A stretch of 64,000 nt of DNA, taken from Certhia americana. Lineage: Eukaryota; Chordata; Aves; Passeriformes; Certhiidae. Shown here piece after piece: positions 11,408 through 21,919 of this stretch. The notes below the pieces were generated by a model. The model did no database searches and was not told the origin of the DNA. It was given only the letters and a program-made list of their open reading frames with translations. Every line of letters starts with the position of its first letter. Positions within the stretch are counted from its first letter, which is position 1. Position numbers and translations under genes: made by a program. The DNA is taken from positions 3,917,418 to 3,981,417 of the forward strand of contig CM031866.1 in NCBI GenBank assembly GCA_018697195.1. Reading direction: 5' to 3'.

Positions 11408-13324
11408 TTTGGGACATCTTATTTAAGGATTACCAGAACAGCAGGAAAAGAGATATAATATACAAACTAATGAATAGTTTTATTAGATGAATTGTGTGAT
11501 ACTGGAACCCATCAACTGCCTTTAAAATGACTCTTTAATGAACAGGTGACACTGAAAAATACTATATTGTCGATACAGCACATAATGAACCTTCTGTATC
11601 ACATAAAAATGAAAGAAAGGTTTTCTATTTCTACTGCTTAAGTGATCCAATTTATCTATTTTTACTCTTCTGCTCTCCCATGTGCTTCCTATTGCTGGGG
11701 TTTACAGACCACTTTTCATATTCTATTTAAAAACCCAACTAATAACACCTGGGCTTTGTGCAGTGACTTCCATCTTCAGATCTAGTACTGATCTGTGGTG
11801 GAGGTTTATACAATTTATTGCTGAGAAATGAGGGCATGGGAAATGAACTGAAGTCCAGAGCCACTGTGAAGACTAGTGACAGACCCTAGGTCATCTGGTA
11901 AATTGGATGGCTTCCCCATTTTGAACTTTTTTTTCTGTGGGTAAAACATTATTATTTTAGAAGGGTGGTAAAACCGAACCATGGTTTGGGTTTCTCTCTA
12001 GGCTTTGGGGTGAATTTGGTGGAACACAGTGAAATGCCCTCAGCAAAATTCCTCATGCAGCACATTATTATTCAGTATGAACAAGGGTTGCAGAAGGCAG
12101 GTTGAATCATAGCTCCATTGAAAATCCCTTTTGACTCCCAATAATTGCAGGAGCTTTTGAATCTGAGAGCCCATGGGGGTGTAAAAATATACTTTGAAGG
12201 TCATTGTGTGGGGAGATTTTCCTCCAAGCAACAAAACCCATGAACAAAACTCCAGTTTTTCTACACAACGTCAAATCTCACATTTCAAGGGATGTGGGAA
12301 TTGATAGCAGACTGGCCTTTCTAAACCATTTGGCCAGTCCCAAAACTTTGCCTTCATAAGAAAACCTCTACATCCACTGTGATGTGATCATCGTGGCAAA
12401 ATAAACTTGTCTCAGCTCATGTGTATTCGTTTAATACTGTACTTGTTTGTTCTGTATAATGTGAGCCTCCCAACACGCTGCTTGGAAGCAAAAGCCAAAT
12501 GCAAGGAACTGTACAGAATTTTCACAGCCTTGTCCTTTGTAGAACCACACATAGATTACTTCACCCTTTTCTGTGGTGGGGGCTCCTTTTCTGCTAACCA
12601 ACACTCATTTCTCTGAACTTCAGCATCTGTGAGACTTGTGAGAGATTTTATTATCTTTTGAGACTTTTTTCCTCCTCCTCCTGTCATCAAAATTGAAACT
12701 GGCTGATAAATGAGACAGAGAAGCATGATCTCATAACATGGTTTGTTAGAAATAGAAGCTAACAGATAATCTGTGTAAAAGCTGGTGGCCAAATCAGATT
12801 TTCTTACAGATTTCAGAATTGTGTTCTTTTATATGTTTATATGACACGTTCTTGTTATTGCTTACCTTAAAATATCATGCCAGATATTACTAGGAGTCAG
12901 ACGCTGCAGGGTTTTTTGCCCCCTTCTTTTTTTTTTTTCTTTTGTATTACATTGTAATGTTGATATGACTTAGGAAGGGCTTGGCTGTCATGTATCCACA
13001 GTGGCAGCATCTTATGAAAAAATGTGGAGCCAATAAAGCAGAGTAAGATACTGTTGTTAGAAAAACCTACAGCCAACCCATCCCCAAACACAAAGACCTT
13101 GATTTTATGCAGTGCAGAGGACAAAAGTAATGAAAAAGGAAGGTTGCTTAATAGTTGCTAGTTAGATGTGGTAAGTTCTGAGGTAGATCTTAAACCTATT
13201 GAGTCTGAGGTAAGTAATAAAGAAGGCCTTTTCTTCACAGCATCCAAAAGAATGAGCGATGATTTCCAATTGAACTCCTCTAAAATCAGATCTGGCCAGA
13301 ACTCAGTGGGCAAATTTGCTCCAC
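11408..13324. other. non-coding stretch, nothing firm
   Basis: AT-rich to about 11700, then mixed. An A-rich/T-rich purine-pyrimidine patch lies near 12921-12945. Minus-strand frames at 12040-12234, 12556-12792 and 12897-13124 have no recognisable product. Confidence 0.55.
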
Positions 13325-13412
13325 ATAATGGATTATTTTTAGGCCAAATGCAGCTTTCATTGAAGCCAATGGAAATATTTTCATTGACTTTAATTGATTT
13401 TGATTCCAGGGT
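13325..13412 (+). repeat. ancient amniote palindromic-type repeat
   Basis: The sequence 'aggccaaatgcagctttcat', then 'tgaagccaatggaaa', then 'cattgactttaattgatttt' and 'gattccaggg' follows the arrangement of a decayed inverted-repeat element with the 'cattgacttcaatgggag..gatcaggcc' signature. 'tgaagccaatgg' and 'cattgacttta' form partial complementary arms. Heavily diverged, so assigned by pattern only. Confidence 0.45.
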
Positions 13413-13649
13413 CTCTATCTAGTAAGCCACATAAAGTTCTAGACAATAAAGGAAAGGGCATTTAGGTTCTTTGTAGTGGCTTTGAAACCCTTTAAGGATT
13501 ACAAAAATCTGCCCTATTTTTAATCACACCTGAGGTTTAAAGCCTATTAGTCAATAACATGAACTGAAACTCTTTATACTATCCAAAAAAATACTAGATG
13601 CATTTAAAAATAGCTCCTGAGAAAGGCGTGCCACCAGGCATTTCCACTG

Positions 13650-13960
13650 TTGTTTTTCAGCTGCACAAAGCATGACTATATTGCTTTAGTGATGGCTATT
13701 TTTACTCTTTGTTTACAAAGCCTGCATTTTAAACTCTGATAATCCCCTAAACTTGATGCAAGCCTCAGAGGGCTCAAAGCTGGCCTGGGAGATGCCAACC
13801 CAGGTGTGGTGCTCTTTTCAAAGCATGACGGAAGCCATGGCTGTGTTACAGGGTGGCAGATGCACACATGTCGCTTGGCCAAGTTGCTGCTAAAAATGGC
13901 TTTAATATCTAAACATGACAGTTTACAAGCAGCCAGTTAATCCTTCACATGGGCCAAGTG
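13650..13960. promoter_or_regulatory. candidate enhancer-like element (MEF2/FOX-like sites)
   Basis: Complex non-repetitive block. A MEF2-like string 'ctatttttac' (13696-13705) is followed within 5 bp by a forkhead-like 'tgtttaca' (13710-13717), and a second MEF2-like 'ctaaaaatgg' lies at 13890-13899. CpGs are kept in 'catgacggaag' and 'catgtcgcttgg'. The 68-codon minus-strand frame here has no recognisable domain. Function is inferred from motif clustering only. Confidence 0.3.
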
Positions 13961-15208
13961 CCTGTTGTGAGTGAGGAGGGGAAATTCTGATGGAGGAGAC
14001 TATTTTTTCCCCATCCACCTCTGTCACAAAAATAAAGAAAAATCCTATCTGTTCCTTGTTCCCTATTCTTGTGTCTTAAATCTCTTCATCTTTAGCCTTC
14101 CTGCTACTCTTGCCTGTCCATTTCTCATCTTCCATAATGTCTATCTTGATGGTTTTTCCACCCATGTGGTTGCTCCTAGTTCAACTTTTCAAGGAGTCAG
14201 GAGCTGCAGTTTGTGTTATGCTGCACATCACAGAGGTGCCTTATACACTGTGGTCTCAGTCTTGGAAACCTGGTGCCTTGATTTTTAATTTTGTTGTTGT
14301 TGTTGTTTTTCCTCAGTCAAAAAAAGCTGTATAAATCCATTTAAATTGAAAATAATTTTACTATTTGTACATGGGGTTAAATTCTGTAAGTAAAATGCAG
14401 GAAACTGAGCATCACAAAGGGCACGGACATTTAAGGGAAAAATACTGAAGACTGCTGTCCTTTGAGTTTCTGTGATAGATATTGTGTATGATAGATATTG
14501 TATAGATATAGATATTGTGATTCCTCTGTATGGAGGAAGGTTTCTGTCATGGATTGTGTATTGGATAAATGTACATAAGTGAGGGTGACCACAGGCTGTA
14601 AATTAATATGAGGTATGTAGTTAATCTGGTCAGTCATCTGTATGTTGGGTCAACCACCAGCATTTCTCTTCAGGGAGTAACTGCTCACCTTGGAAAACAG
14701 TTTGGTTGTTTCCCCATGCTGTTCTCTTCCAGCATGTGTAATAAGCACAAGTCTGGTGAGGAAAACCAAGAGGAAGTTTTCTACTAGAGACAACTTTTAT
14801 TTATATTACAAGAATGTTGAAAAACTTGATCTGAATATTGGCCTTTCTGGGGAGAATTCAATGAATTTCAGGGGAAAGTTTAGGGCTTGGTATGAAAATG
14901 GCTTTTGAACTCCAGGAATCTGATGTTGTTTCAGTGGAAATGTGTTTTAAATTGAAAGCTGCTAACATAGCGACCAGTCCTGAGATTTTGGGAAGGCACA
15001 TATCAGACAGAATTAGAATATTATGTTGAATGGGATTCTAACAAAAAAGATTGATTTTAAATCCATGATATGGAGCCTTTACCTGCATTTACCAATCCAT
15101 TTAGCTGTGGAATACAGAAATCTTGTGTCATTTTTCTACATAACTTTAGCTTCCATCATTTCTCTCCTAAACAGGCTTCAATATTCAGTGTGTCTTTTTT
15201 CCCCTCAT
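13961..15208. other. non-coding stretch with simple repeats
   Basis: Holds a (GTT)n microsatellite at 14291-14307 and an imperfect tandem array of 'gatagatattgt'-type units at about 14473-14520. The plus-strand frames between 13971 and 14334 are C/T-biased and overlap one another. No gene was recognised. Confidence 0.6.
14473..14520 (+). repeat. imperfect tandem repeat, GATAGATATTGT-type unit
   Basis: The sequence 'gatagatattgtgt', 'atgatagatattgta' and 'tagatatagatattgtga' holds three near-copies of a 'tagatattgt' core. GATA cores recur in each unit. Confidence 0.75.
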
Positions 15209-15275
15209 GTCACTTCCAAGATGAGAACCACAGCTCCAGTTAGTGGTTGTGCTGGGATTAGAATTTGATGCCCTG
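15209..15275 (-). repeat. MIR-like SINE remnant
   Basis: On the plus strand, 'cacttccaagatgagaacca', 'cagctccagttagtggttgt', 'gctgggattagaatttgatg' track the reverse-complement MIR order (..cttgcccaaggtcacacagc.., ..tagtaagtggcagagctggg.., ..attcgaacccagg..). The 'gtgctgggattagaatt' block is the best-preserved part. Confidence 0.42.
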
Positions 15276-15699
15276 TCACACAGAGATTGACATAAATACC
15301 AAAGAGAGGAAATCTGGATTAGATATAAGCAAATGTAAGCAGAGACTGAAGCAAAAACTACTCCAAAATCACATTGACTCCTTCAGAGTATATTCATCAG
15401 AAACCTGTCTGACTTACACTTCTATATTAGAAATGAACGCTGGAATTTTTACAATATCATCTCATGGAAGAAAATCAGTTTCTGGCCATCCTTAGAGGAG
15501 CAGAATAGTTTAAACAGTGTTTTCATTATAGTGCTTTTACTGGGCATTATTTTTACTATGGAAAGCCCTTTAGAATTAATAGGAATTGATTTCAGTGGCC
15601 TTTGACATATTACTGAAAATAATACGGCAAAATACAACCTTTTCCCTCTTACCACTAGGCAAAGGCTTTAACTGGGAAAGCAGTTTACAATGGTGCCCC
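15276..15699. other. non-coding stretch, nothing recognised
   Basis: AT-rich sequence with a 76-codon plus-strand frame and an overlapping minus-strand frame, neither with a recognisable product. Confidence 0.5.
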
Positions 15700-16130
15700 C
15701 ATGTAAGGCTTTATTCAAAAGATTTTACGCTTGATAACATCTGAGCCATAGGAGCTGTATGTGGGGTTTAGCATTTTAGCAGCTGCAATTCTTAATCCTG
15801 ATTCCGTTGCCTCCATATTAAAAGCTCCATGGTCACAGGACAGCAGCTTTGGCCGTGCCACATTGTCATTCATTCCTGTCCCCCACACGCGTGCCTGACC
15901 ATATAGGAAAATGTGTTTACAACCGACTACGCCTATGGGACTCCCGGAGGGACACAATGCCAGAGCCCTTACTAGTGGTGGATGCATCCTCAAAAGGTTT
16001 GAAAGTTTGGTAAGTACATCCTTAACCAAACTCTTTTGACCTTTATTCAGATTTGTTTTCGGAGAAGGGCAAAGGGTTGGGCCAATTCTTGTTTCACCCA
16101 ACTGGCTTGTCCATCTGAGGGCTATAATTA
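15700..16130. promoter_or_regulatory. candidate conserved non-coding element with retained CpGs
   Basis: This block keeps CpGs in an otherwise CpG-poor region ('tttacgcttg', 'gattccgttg', 'tggccgtgcc', 'cacacgcgtgcc', 'caaccgactacgcctatg', 'tcccggaggg', 'tttcggag'). A 128-codon minus-strand frame (16101-15715) covers most of it, but its first codon is TTG, it has no recognisable domain, and no splice acceptor or donor is convincing. Either a non-coding element under constraint or an unrecognised exon. I favour the former. Confidence 0.33.
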
Positions 16131-16162
16131 ATCACTGAATCACAGCCATACTTTGTTTTGGA

Positions 16163-16290
16163 GGCTGTCTCTCAATCCAGCAGGGCACTAAACTTTAAGC
16201 ACATGACTAATTCTTTAAAGTCAAAGGGATTACTCATGTGCTGAAAGTCAGCTGCGTATTGAAGTAGTTTTCTAGATCAGGCCTCCAGGA
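16163..16290. repeat. ancient palindromic MITE-like element
   Basis: The left arm 'actttaagcacatgactaat' with following 'tcttt' and the right arm 'caaagggattactcatgtgc' with following 'tgaaagt' are largely complementary across a short centre. The outer ends read 'caatccagcagggcact' on the left and 'tagatcaggcc' on the right. The whole resembles the amniote palindrome that reads roughly 'gatcctgcaaagcactt', 'aagcacatgagtagtcccat', 'tgacttcaatgggactactc'. I infer an old non-autonomous DNA transposon or similar foldback element. The family name is not assigned. Confidence 0.55.
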
Positions 16291-17439
16291 GTTAGGGAAC
16301 ATTTGTATTTATTGTACAGCAGCACCAAGTTCCTTAGTTTCCTTTTACATCACTTTGGTCCTCCTTGTTGCCTCAAAATTTTCTTTACAGCAGCGGTGCA
16401 AAGAGGCAGAGGGGTACATTTGGAGCAGGACTGCATCCACTCCCAAAGTGTGGGATTGAGAACTTAGTGTTCAGTTTTGTAGACTTTTGAAAAAACAGGT
16501 AGATTCAGAATCTAGCCACCTTCACATTTAGGGAGGTTTCCTATTTATGTTCTGTATCATCTGACCTTCACACACAAGTAGTTTATGTTGTCATGCATTT
16601 ATTTCTTGATGTGAGGCTGCTTTATCATATCAAAAAAATAGAAAGACATATAAAAATCATCATCCAAGAAAACCAAGAGAAATCACTTGTTTGTATCTTT
16701 TGCAGTAAGTGATTATACTACTTCAAATTTATTTCTCAGCTTGCCCAAACAGGTAGTGACAGCAATTTTACACCACTTGAGGATTTGTCTCTGTAGGAAC
16801 AAACAGGCCTCACAAATATGCTTTTTTGAATTGTAAAATGCAGAGGGAAGTGAACTGAACAAGGTCCCACAGGCTAAAACCTCCCAAGAAAATGTGTACT
16901 ACTAATTTTAAAGAATAATAAATTAAAAATTCTGTCTTTTTTAATGAAGCTAAGATTTTCTGAGGGTACTTCAAGGGTTTTATTACTGGTTCTACATAAT
17001 AAAGTAATTGTGTAATTAGTAATACATTTGTCACTCCTGTACTGAGGAAAAAGTAAAACATGTACCGCTTTTGTGTAAATCCTGACAGTGGTGATTTTTT
17101 TTCTGAGAATTATACCATTATATCATAAAAGTGTCAAGGCATGAGTTTACTGTTCCTACTAATATTCTAAAATATTCTCTTAGGCTGACATCTCTGTCAA
17201 TTAAAATTAAACAAAATTGCATTCTGCCATATACACTTCAAATAGGAAGCTTTCAAGTTTATGGCTGTTCTTTGAATTGATTTTTAAGATGGCATCTGTA
17301 AAACTTGGCTAGTACAAGATGAGGTAGGATGTAGTTAAGGTTCAGTCAATTTTAAAAATGTTTTAAAGATCATAAATTGACAACTGAAATAGACTGAACA
17401 TCCTTGGGATTTTTGGGCTGTCAAATATAAATCCATTTT
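16291..17439. other. AT-rich non-coding stretch
   Basis: Predominantly AT-rich sequence. The 83-codon minus-strand frame at 16810-17061 yields a hydrophobic, low-complexity product typical of AT-rich noise. No repeat was assigned. Confidence 0.55.
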
Positions 17440-17995
17440 TTTTTAAAAACAGAGCTCTTGCAAACTGAAAATTTTATGAAAACATGTTCTTTCCTCTCCC
17501 CCTTCTCCTCCCCCCGCTCCTTTGATATTTTTGCAATAAGTTACACAAACAAGAGGGCTTCTGGTGTTGTTTCCAGTTGCTTGGTCTCGCGGGATTTGGA
17601 ATTCTTCTTCTCCTGGTGTTTCCCACAGAAATAGAGTGAGAACGTGCTTTCTCACGGGACTGTATTTCTCATGGAAAATAATAGGGTTGCCGGCAGCAAA
17701 CGTTTTCTGCAGTGATGCCCTGCCAATAAAGTCTTCAGGGAAATTATTGCCCTCAATAAGATGAAGACTAGTAAATTGGAACCCCCCATCCCTACTCCAC
17801 AAAGATATGTCTTTAGGAAGCTTTCTCCTTCTATTATTCCCTGGAAACCCTGACCTCAAGAAAATGCTGTAGACAGTAATGCTTGGTTCACACTTAATTT
17901 TGCTCCCCAGAATAAAGATGTCAGTTAGTGTGTAAAAATAAATAAAAAAAAAAGGAACAATCTTCCCTCCTGGACACCTTGACAAACACATTTAT
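17440..17995 (-). other. long open frame over a complex block, function unknown
   Basis: A 182-codon minus-strand frame runs from an ATG at 17991 to a stop near 17443. It overlaps a block with retained CpGs ('ggtctcgcggg', 'gaacgtgc', 'ctcacggg', 'gttgccggcag', 'aaacgttt'). The predicted product is mixed (hydrophobic N-terminal third, a Gly/Glu-rich stretch near the C-terminus) and matches no family I know. The frame overruns a C-rich simple tract at 17503-17520. I regard it as either chance openness over a non-coding element or, less likely, a lineage-specific exon. Confidence 0.2.
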
Positions 17996-18187
17996 ATCAG
18001 CACAAGCCCTGGTGTACACACTTATGTTGAGAAAACTTTTTTACAGGATAGCTTTATTTTGTTAAGGAACTACTTTAACTATAGTGAATGACCATTTATG
18101 CTCTCAAAAATGTCATCCTCTAAGGGGGGAGGTTTCTGACACAGCAAACCCTTGTATGTGTAATCTTGTCTAATGTTGAATGCATTC

Positions 18188-18242
18188 TATTATTATTATT
18201 ATTGTCATTATTATCTTTATTATGATTATTATCATTATTATG
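18188..18242 (+). repeat. (ATT)n microsatellite
   Basis: Interrupted trinucleotide array of ATT units with single substitutions (gtc, ctt, atg, atc). Confidence 0.9.
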
Positions 18243-18984
18243 GCTTTACTACGTGTCCAGTTCTGTCATAATCCTCAATATGAAAGATTAAATAATGGAC
18301 TGCATTCATTTAAAGAACATATTTTTGGAAAATAATCTCCTGTACAGGAATTCAAATTCAGGCAGTGTGCTTTCCACTCTTGAAAATGCAACAGGTCTCT
18401 GTAGAGTGGCTAGGGAAATCTGCTCGTTCTTAGAAAAAGTTTCTGAGGAAGGGAAAAAAAAAATTAAGAAAAAAGCATGCCTTCCCCCATGGAAATGTGC
18501 TCTGAAAGAAATGCAGGTGTTGCCACGCAGGAGTTCATGTCAAGAGAAATATTTCCCCAGGGTCCCATGAGAGGAAAGGGGAAAGGGGGGAGGACTCTGG
18601 GGTGCGTGACCCAAGAGTAGGGAAAAAAAGCAGAGGCTGGTGACAGAAAGACCTTAATTCATGCACCATGTGCTTGAGTGATGTGTTTACTTTCAACCTT
18701 CAAGTCAAATTCGAGCAGCAGCCAAAACCCGCAGATCAACACAATTTTAGTACAAAATTAAAGTAGGGTCATTGGCACCCTTGGTCCCCCACCAATTTCT
18801 GAAACAGCATTAAATCCATATTAATACCCACTTTTAGTTAGCCATGTCAAAGGAGATGGTAATTATGGGGAAGTATGAAGGTTAGGATGAAACCAAATAG
18901 TTGCTGCTGCAGGAGGTAACATAAGCACAATTAGTTGGAAGGGTTATTTTTAGTTTTGCAGGAGACTTTAAAGCTAGTTCTCTC
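18243..18984. other. non-coding stretch, nothing recognised
   Basis: Includes purine-rich patches around 18440-18480 and 18570-18630. The 91-codon plus-strand frame at 18295-18570 has no recognisable domain. Upstream parts of the adjacent CR1 copy could reach back into 18780-18984 but could not be traced. Confidence 0.45.
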
Positions 18985-19047
18985 CTGGTTTAAGTCAGAT
19001 CTTTAAGGGCCCTTCTAAACCAGCCCATTCTACAATTCTCTGACTCT
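18985..19047 (+). repeat. CR1-type LINE, 3'-end fragment
   Basis: The sequence 'taagtcagatctttaagggc', 'ccttctaaaccagcccattc', 'tacaattctctgactctaag' matches the sense 3' end of avian CR1 ('..gatctttaaggtcccttccaac..ccattctatgattctatg'), including decayed copies of the 8-bp terminal ATTCTATG-type repeat. CR1 copies are typically 5'-truncated, as here. Confidence 0.7.
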
Positions 19048-19099
19048 AAGAGGGAAATTTATTTTTTAAGCTGCTCTTATCCTAATTATGCCTTCTGGC

Positions 19100-19280
19100 A
19101 GTGTTTTAGGTGTTGTAAATCAGCAACATTGAAGTTCAGTGGAGTTCACACTGGCTTACCCTGGCTGAGCACATGGTTCAGCTGAGGTAGAGATGGCCTG
19201 AGGTTTTCTAGACAAAAAGTGAAGGAAACAGTTCTGCTCCAGGAACGTAATGGTGTTTTTAGCAGAATTTGGCCCTCATT
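19100..19280 (+). repeat. ancient amniote repeat fragment
   Basis: The segment 'gttgtaaatcagcaacattg', 'aagttcagtggagttcacac', 'tggcttaccctgg' resembles the amniote repeat core 'gtgtaaatcag..cattgaagtcagtggagttacac'. 'gcagaatttggccct' at about 19264-19278 matches its typical terminus. The middle portion is poorly matched and may contain an insertion. Confidence 0.45.
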
Positions 19281-20499
19281 ATTAGTCTGTTCCTCTGGGA
19301 TGGGAGCGTGCTGCATACAGAAGTGAGCTCAAAGCCAAAATGCTGGGGTGAAGCAGGGGGCATCAAAGACTCTTTTGCCATGGCCTGTGGACCAGTGGAA
19401 GTGCTTTCTCTAGCCCTGCTGCCTTGCTGATTTGGGGTCCTTGGAGCATCTCACGTGCTTCCCTTACAGAGAGGATAGAAATGCTGACAGCATCTCAATT
19501 GGGAGCAGCTCAGGCTGCTCTTATGGGTTTGGGACAAGAGGGGTCTTTTGAGTTTGATTTTCTCTGTAGGCTGTAAAAGCCTGCTTGGTTCCTGGGGCAG
19601 ACACTGAACCTGAGAACTATCAATGAAAACTCTTCTTCAAGCAGCCAGTGTTACCTGCAGAGGAGGGTAACTGTGTCCTTAGTCCATTCTGGGACATGTT
19701 GGGGTTTCAGTCAGTCAGTAACCACACAGAATTAGAGGATCTAATTTATGCCACACGCTGATGACTGACACTCATCAGAGCAAGTTTTTTCCTTTTTATT
19801 TAAATAAAGAAAGTAAATTAATCTTGTAAGAACAGTGATCTGACAAATAAATGTATTTTCTGCGTAACTCCAGTGAAAATGGATTAAGGCTTAAAGAAAA
19901 CAGCTATGCAAAATGTTTTGGGGTTTTTTGTTTCACCTTTACGGATTTGTGTGAAAATCTTATTTTTGTTTTATTTCTGTTGGCTCGGACATCTGTGTAT
20001 TTCATTGCTGGTTCTCAGGAACTTTGCAGTGTTTTTGGGAAGAGCAGTAGGAAAGCACTGAGGAAAAAATTGAGTAGATATAAATCCTTAGAAAAGTGGC
20101 ACAACAGGCAATTTCTCCATTTGCTCCTACAGATATTGAGCTGAGCTGGGGAAATTACTTTAAGTACATAAGGTGACACAATTACTACAGTTGGGTCTTT
20201 GTTTAATTTTCAAAAAGACAATCCTGGACACCAAATTCAAAGGTGATTGTTTATGGGCTCTTCAGCCCTTCACCTCTAGGTCACCGAGTTCAATACCATC
20301 CCAGGTTGTAGCTCTGCACTCTATCCTTTGTGAACAATTCATCTGAGAAATTTCTACCTTTATTTTGATTGTGACTTATGTAATGACAAATTTTGTGGTT
20401 TTGTAAATATGTGCACAATCCAAAATGATTTGATATGTGGCTTATGGGGGCTGATTTTTAGCTTGTAGACTAATCACAGACTATTCACCATGACTGTTG
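19281..20499. other. non-coding stretch, nothing recognised
   Basis: Moderately GC-richer to about 19640, then AT-rich. A 97-codon plus-strand frame (19851-20144) has no recognisable product. A patch at about 20256-20320 looks repeat-like ('ggtcaccgagttcaatacc') but could not be assigned. Confidence 0.5.
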
Positions 20500-20740
20500 C
20501 TTTGAGTATTTCCTATTCACGAGGCCTGATTAAGATGCATAGCTCTGTTTCATTTGGCTTCATTGGATGACACCCGTATTGCAAAGAGCTTTCGACTGAC
20601 CTTCTAACCCTTTTGGTGAAAATATATGTGCACGAGTGCCCACAAGGCTCTCCTGCAGTTTTTTTTTTCTTTTGTGGACAAAATTTCATGCAGACAAGTG
20701 TTGTTAAAAAGTGCCTGATGAAAAACAGAAACAATACCTA
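20500..20740. promoter_or_regulatory. candidate conserved non-coding element
   Basis: Complex block with 'gattaagatgcat' (octamer-like ATGCAT), 'cacccgtattgc', 'gagctttcgactgacc' and 'tgtgcacgagtgcccac', keeping CpGs in AT-rich surroundings. The overlapping 73-codon minus-strand frame has no domain. Confidence 0.25.
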
Positions 20741-21140
20741 AAGAGATGTATGAAATTTATTCACACTGGTGTTCTGAAATTCTATTTTTTAACTCTTTCC
20801 CTAGATATTGAAGTGAGCAAAAAAATGTTGTGTGAAAAATTCCCAAGTGAAAGAAATGAGTGGTTCCTCTCCATTTCTCAGTGAACATTGTAAATAGAGT
20901 CACAGCATCCAGCAGTAGCTGAATAATTTTGAAGCAGTCTCCACAGCAAAGTCACTGAATACTTGGAATTCAGTGGTGCCTTGGCCATAGTACTCCTGGG
21001 TGTAGTACAGGCATAACTAGCTAGTAGTATATTAAGACTCCTGCACTGTCATTTCGGGTGGAGTACTTTTACTAAGGATGTCAATCTCTACATCTATTAA
21101 CCTTTAGCCAATTAATTTCAGTTTAATTATTTTTTTAATT

Positions 21141-21162
21141 AAAAAAAAAAAAAAAAAAAAAA
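21141..21162 (+). repeat. poly-A tract
   Basis: Twenty-two consecutive A, preceded by 'tttttttaatt', so the local sequence can fold back on itself. No retrotransposed body is recognisable upstream. Confidence 0.9.
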
Positions 21163-21479
21163 GACAACCTTAAAATTAGTACTGCACAGAAATGACCAAA
21201 CCTCATCTTGGAGTTCTACTGGCAAAGAAAGAACAGGGCTACAGTCCAGGCCAAAAAATTGGCTCATTTAATTACACCTGCACAGTATTTCAATAGTATG
21301 CCTTGGTGAGAGGGGCTTTTAAGAGTAAAGTGCTTTGAAATAAAGCTATTAAATGCATACAGAGACATTGATCGATACACTCGAGGTATGGGGAGGGGGG
21401 AAGGAGGGAGAGGGAAGAAAAAGACTTTTTTTTTCTTCTCTGTAAGAGTGGATTTGGAATCTTCAAGTGCATAAGGATG

Positions 21480-21790
21480 GTAAACGATTGCTAAAAGTCC
21501 AAATTAAGAGGTATTAGTCCATTGTGTGGCAGTCAGTCACATCATATTCGCATTGCTGTTTTCTTGTCGGAGGTTTTGCCTTGATCTACGCCGGACCACA
21601 TTGACAAGTCACAATTGAAGCATTCTAAATAATCCACAGTGAAATAAGGCATAGGGTGTCACTCTCTAGGCTACAGAAAGCCTGAGCGCAGTGAAGTTAG
21701 AAAGGGTAGCAAAGCCCTTTTCAGTCGCGTTTCTCAGCCGATTAAACTCATTCAGGGCCAGGCTGCTGGAACGAAAACAGAAAGATCACC
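21480..21790. promoter_or_regulatory. candidate conserved non-coding element
   Basis: One of the more persuasive element-like blocks: dense non-repetitive sequence with retained CpGs ('aaacgattg', 'atattcgcattg', 'cttgtcggagg', 'tctacgccggacc', 'gagcgcag', 'cagtcgcgtttctc', 'cagccgatt', 'gaacgaaa') and homeodomain-like strings ('aaattaag', 'ccgattaaac'). No coding frame of note crosses it. Confidence 0.35.
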
Positions 21791-21885
21791 TCCTGTTCTC
21801 CAGTGTTTTGTTGGCAACAGCAGACAGATGTAGAAAAGTAGAAACATTTTTACTATAGCAACAAAGGGGAAAAGGGGTGGGAGGC

Positions 21886-21907
21886 AAAAAAAAAAAAAAA
21901 AAAAAAA
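21886..21907 (+). repeat. poly-A tract
   Basis: Twenty-two consecutive A separating two element-like blocks. It inflates two overlapping minus-strand frames (21752-22113), which encode poly-F stretches and are not real. Confidence 0.9.
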
Positions 21908-21919
21908 GTTGGAATTTGT

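Noticed and set aside
11822..11910. Segment weakly resembling reverse-complement MIR
   Set aside because: Matches are scattered and the order of blocks is poorly kept.
17310..17335. 'tgaggtaggatgtagttaagg' resembles the let-7 seed region
   Set aside because: It differs from mature let-7 beyond the first eight bases and has no complementary arm within precursor distance.
19187..19205. Another 'tgaggtag' let-7-like string
   Set aside because: Only the eight-base seed matches, and no hairpin partner was seen.
20256..20320. 'ggtcaccgagttcaatacc' patch considered as a SINE
   Set aside because: No second landmark of a known SINE family could be placed.
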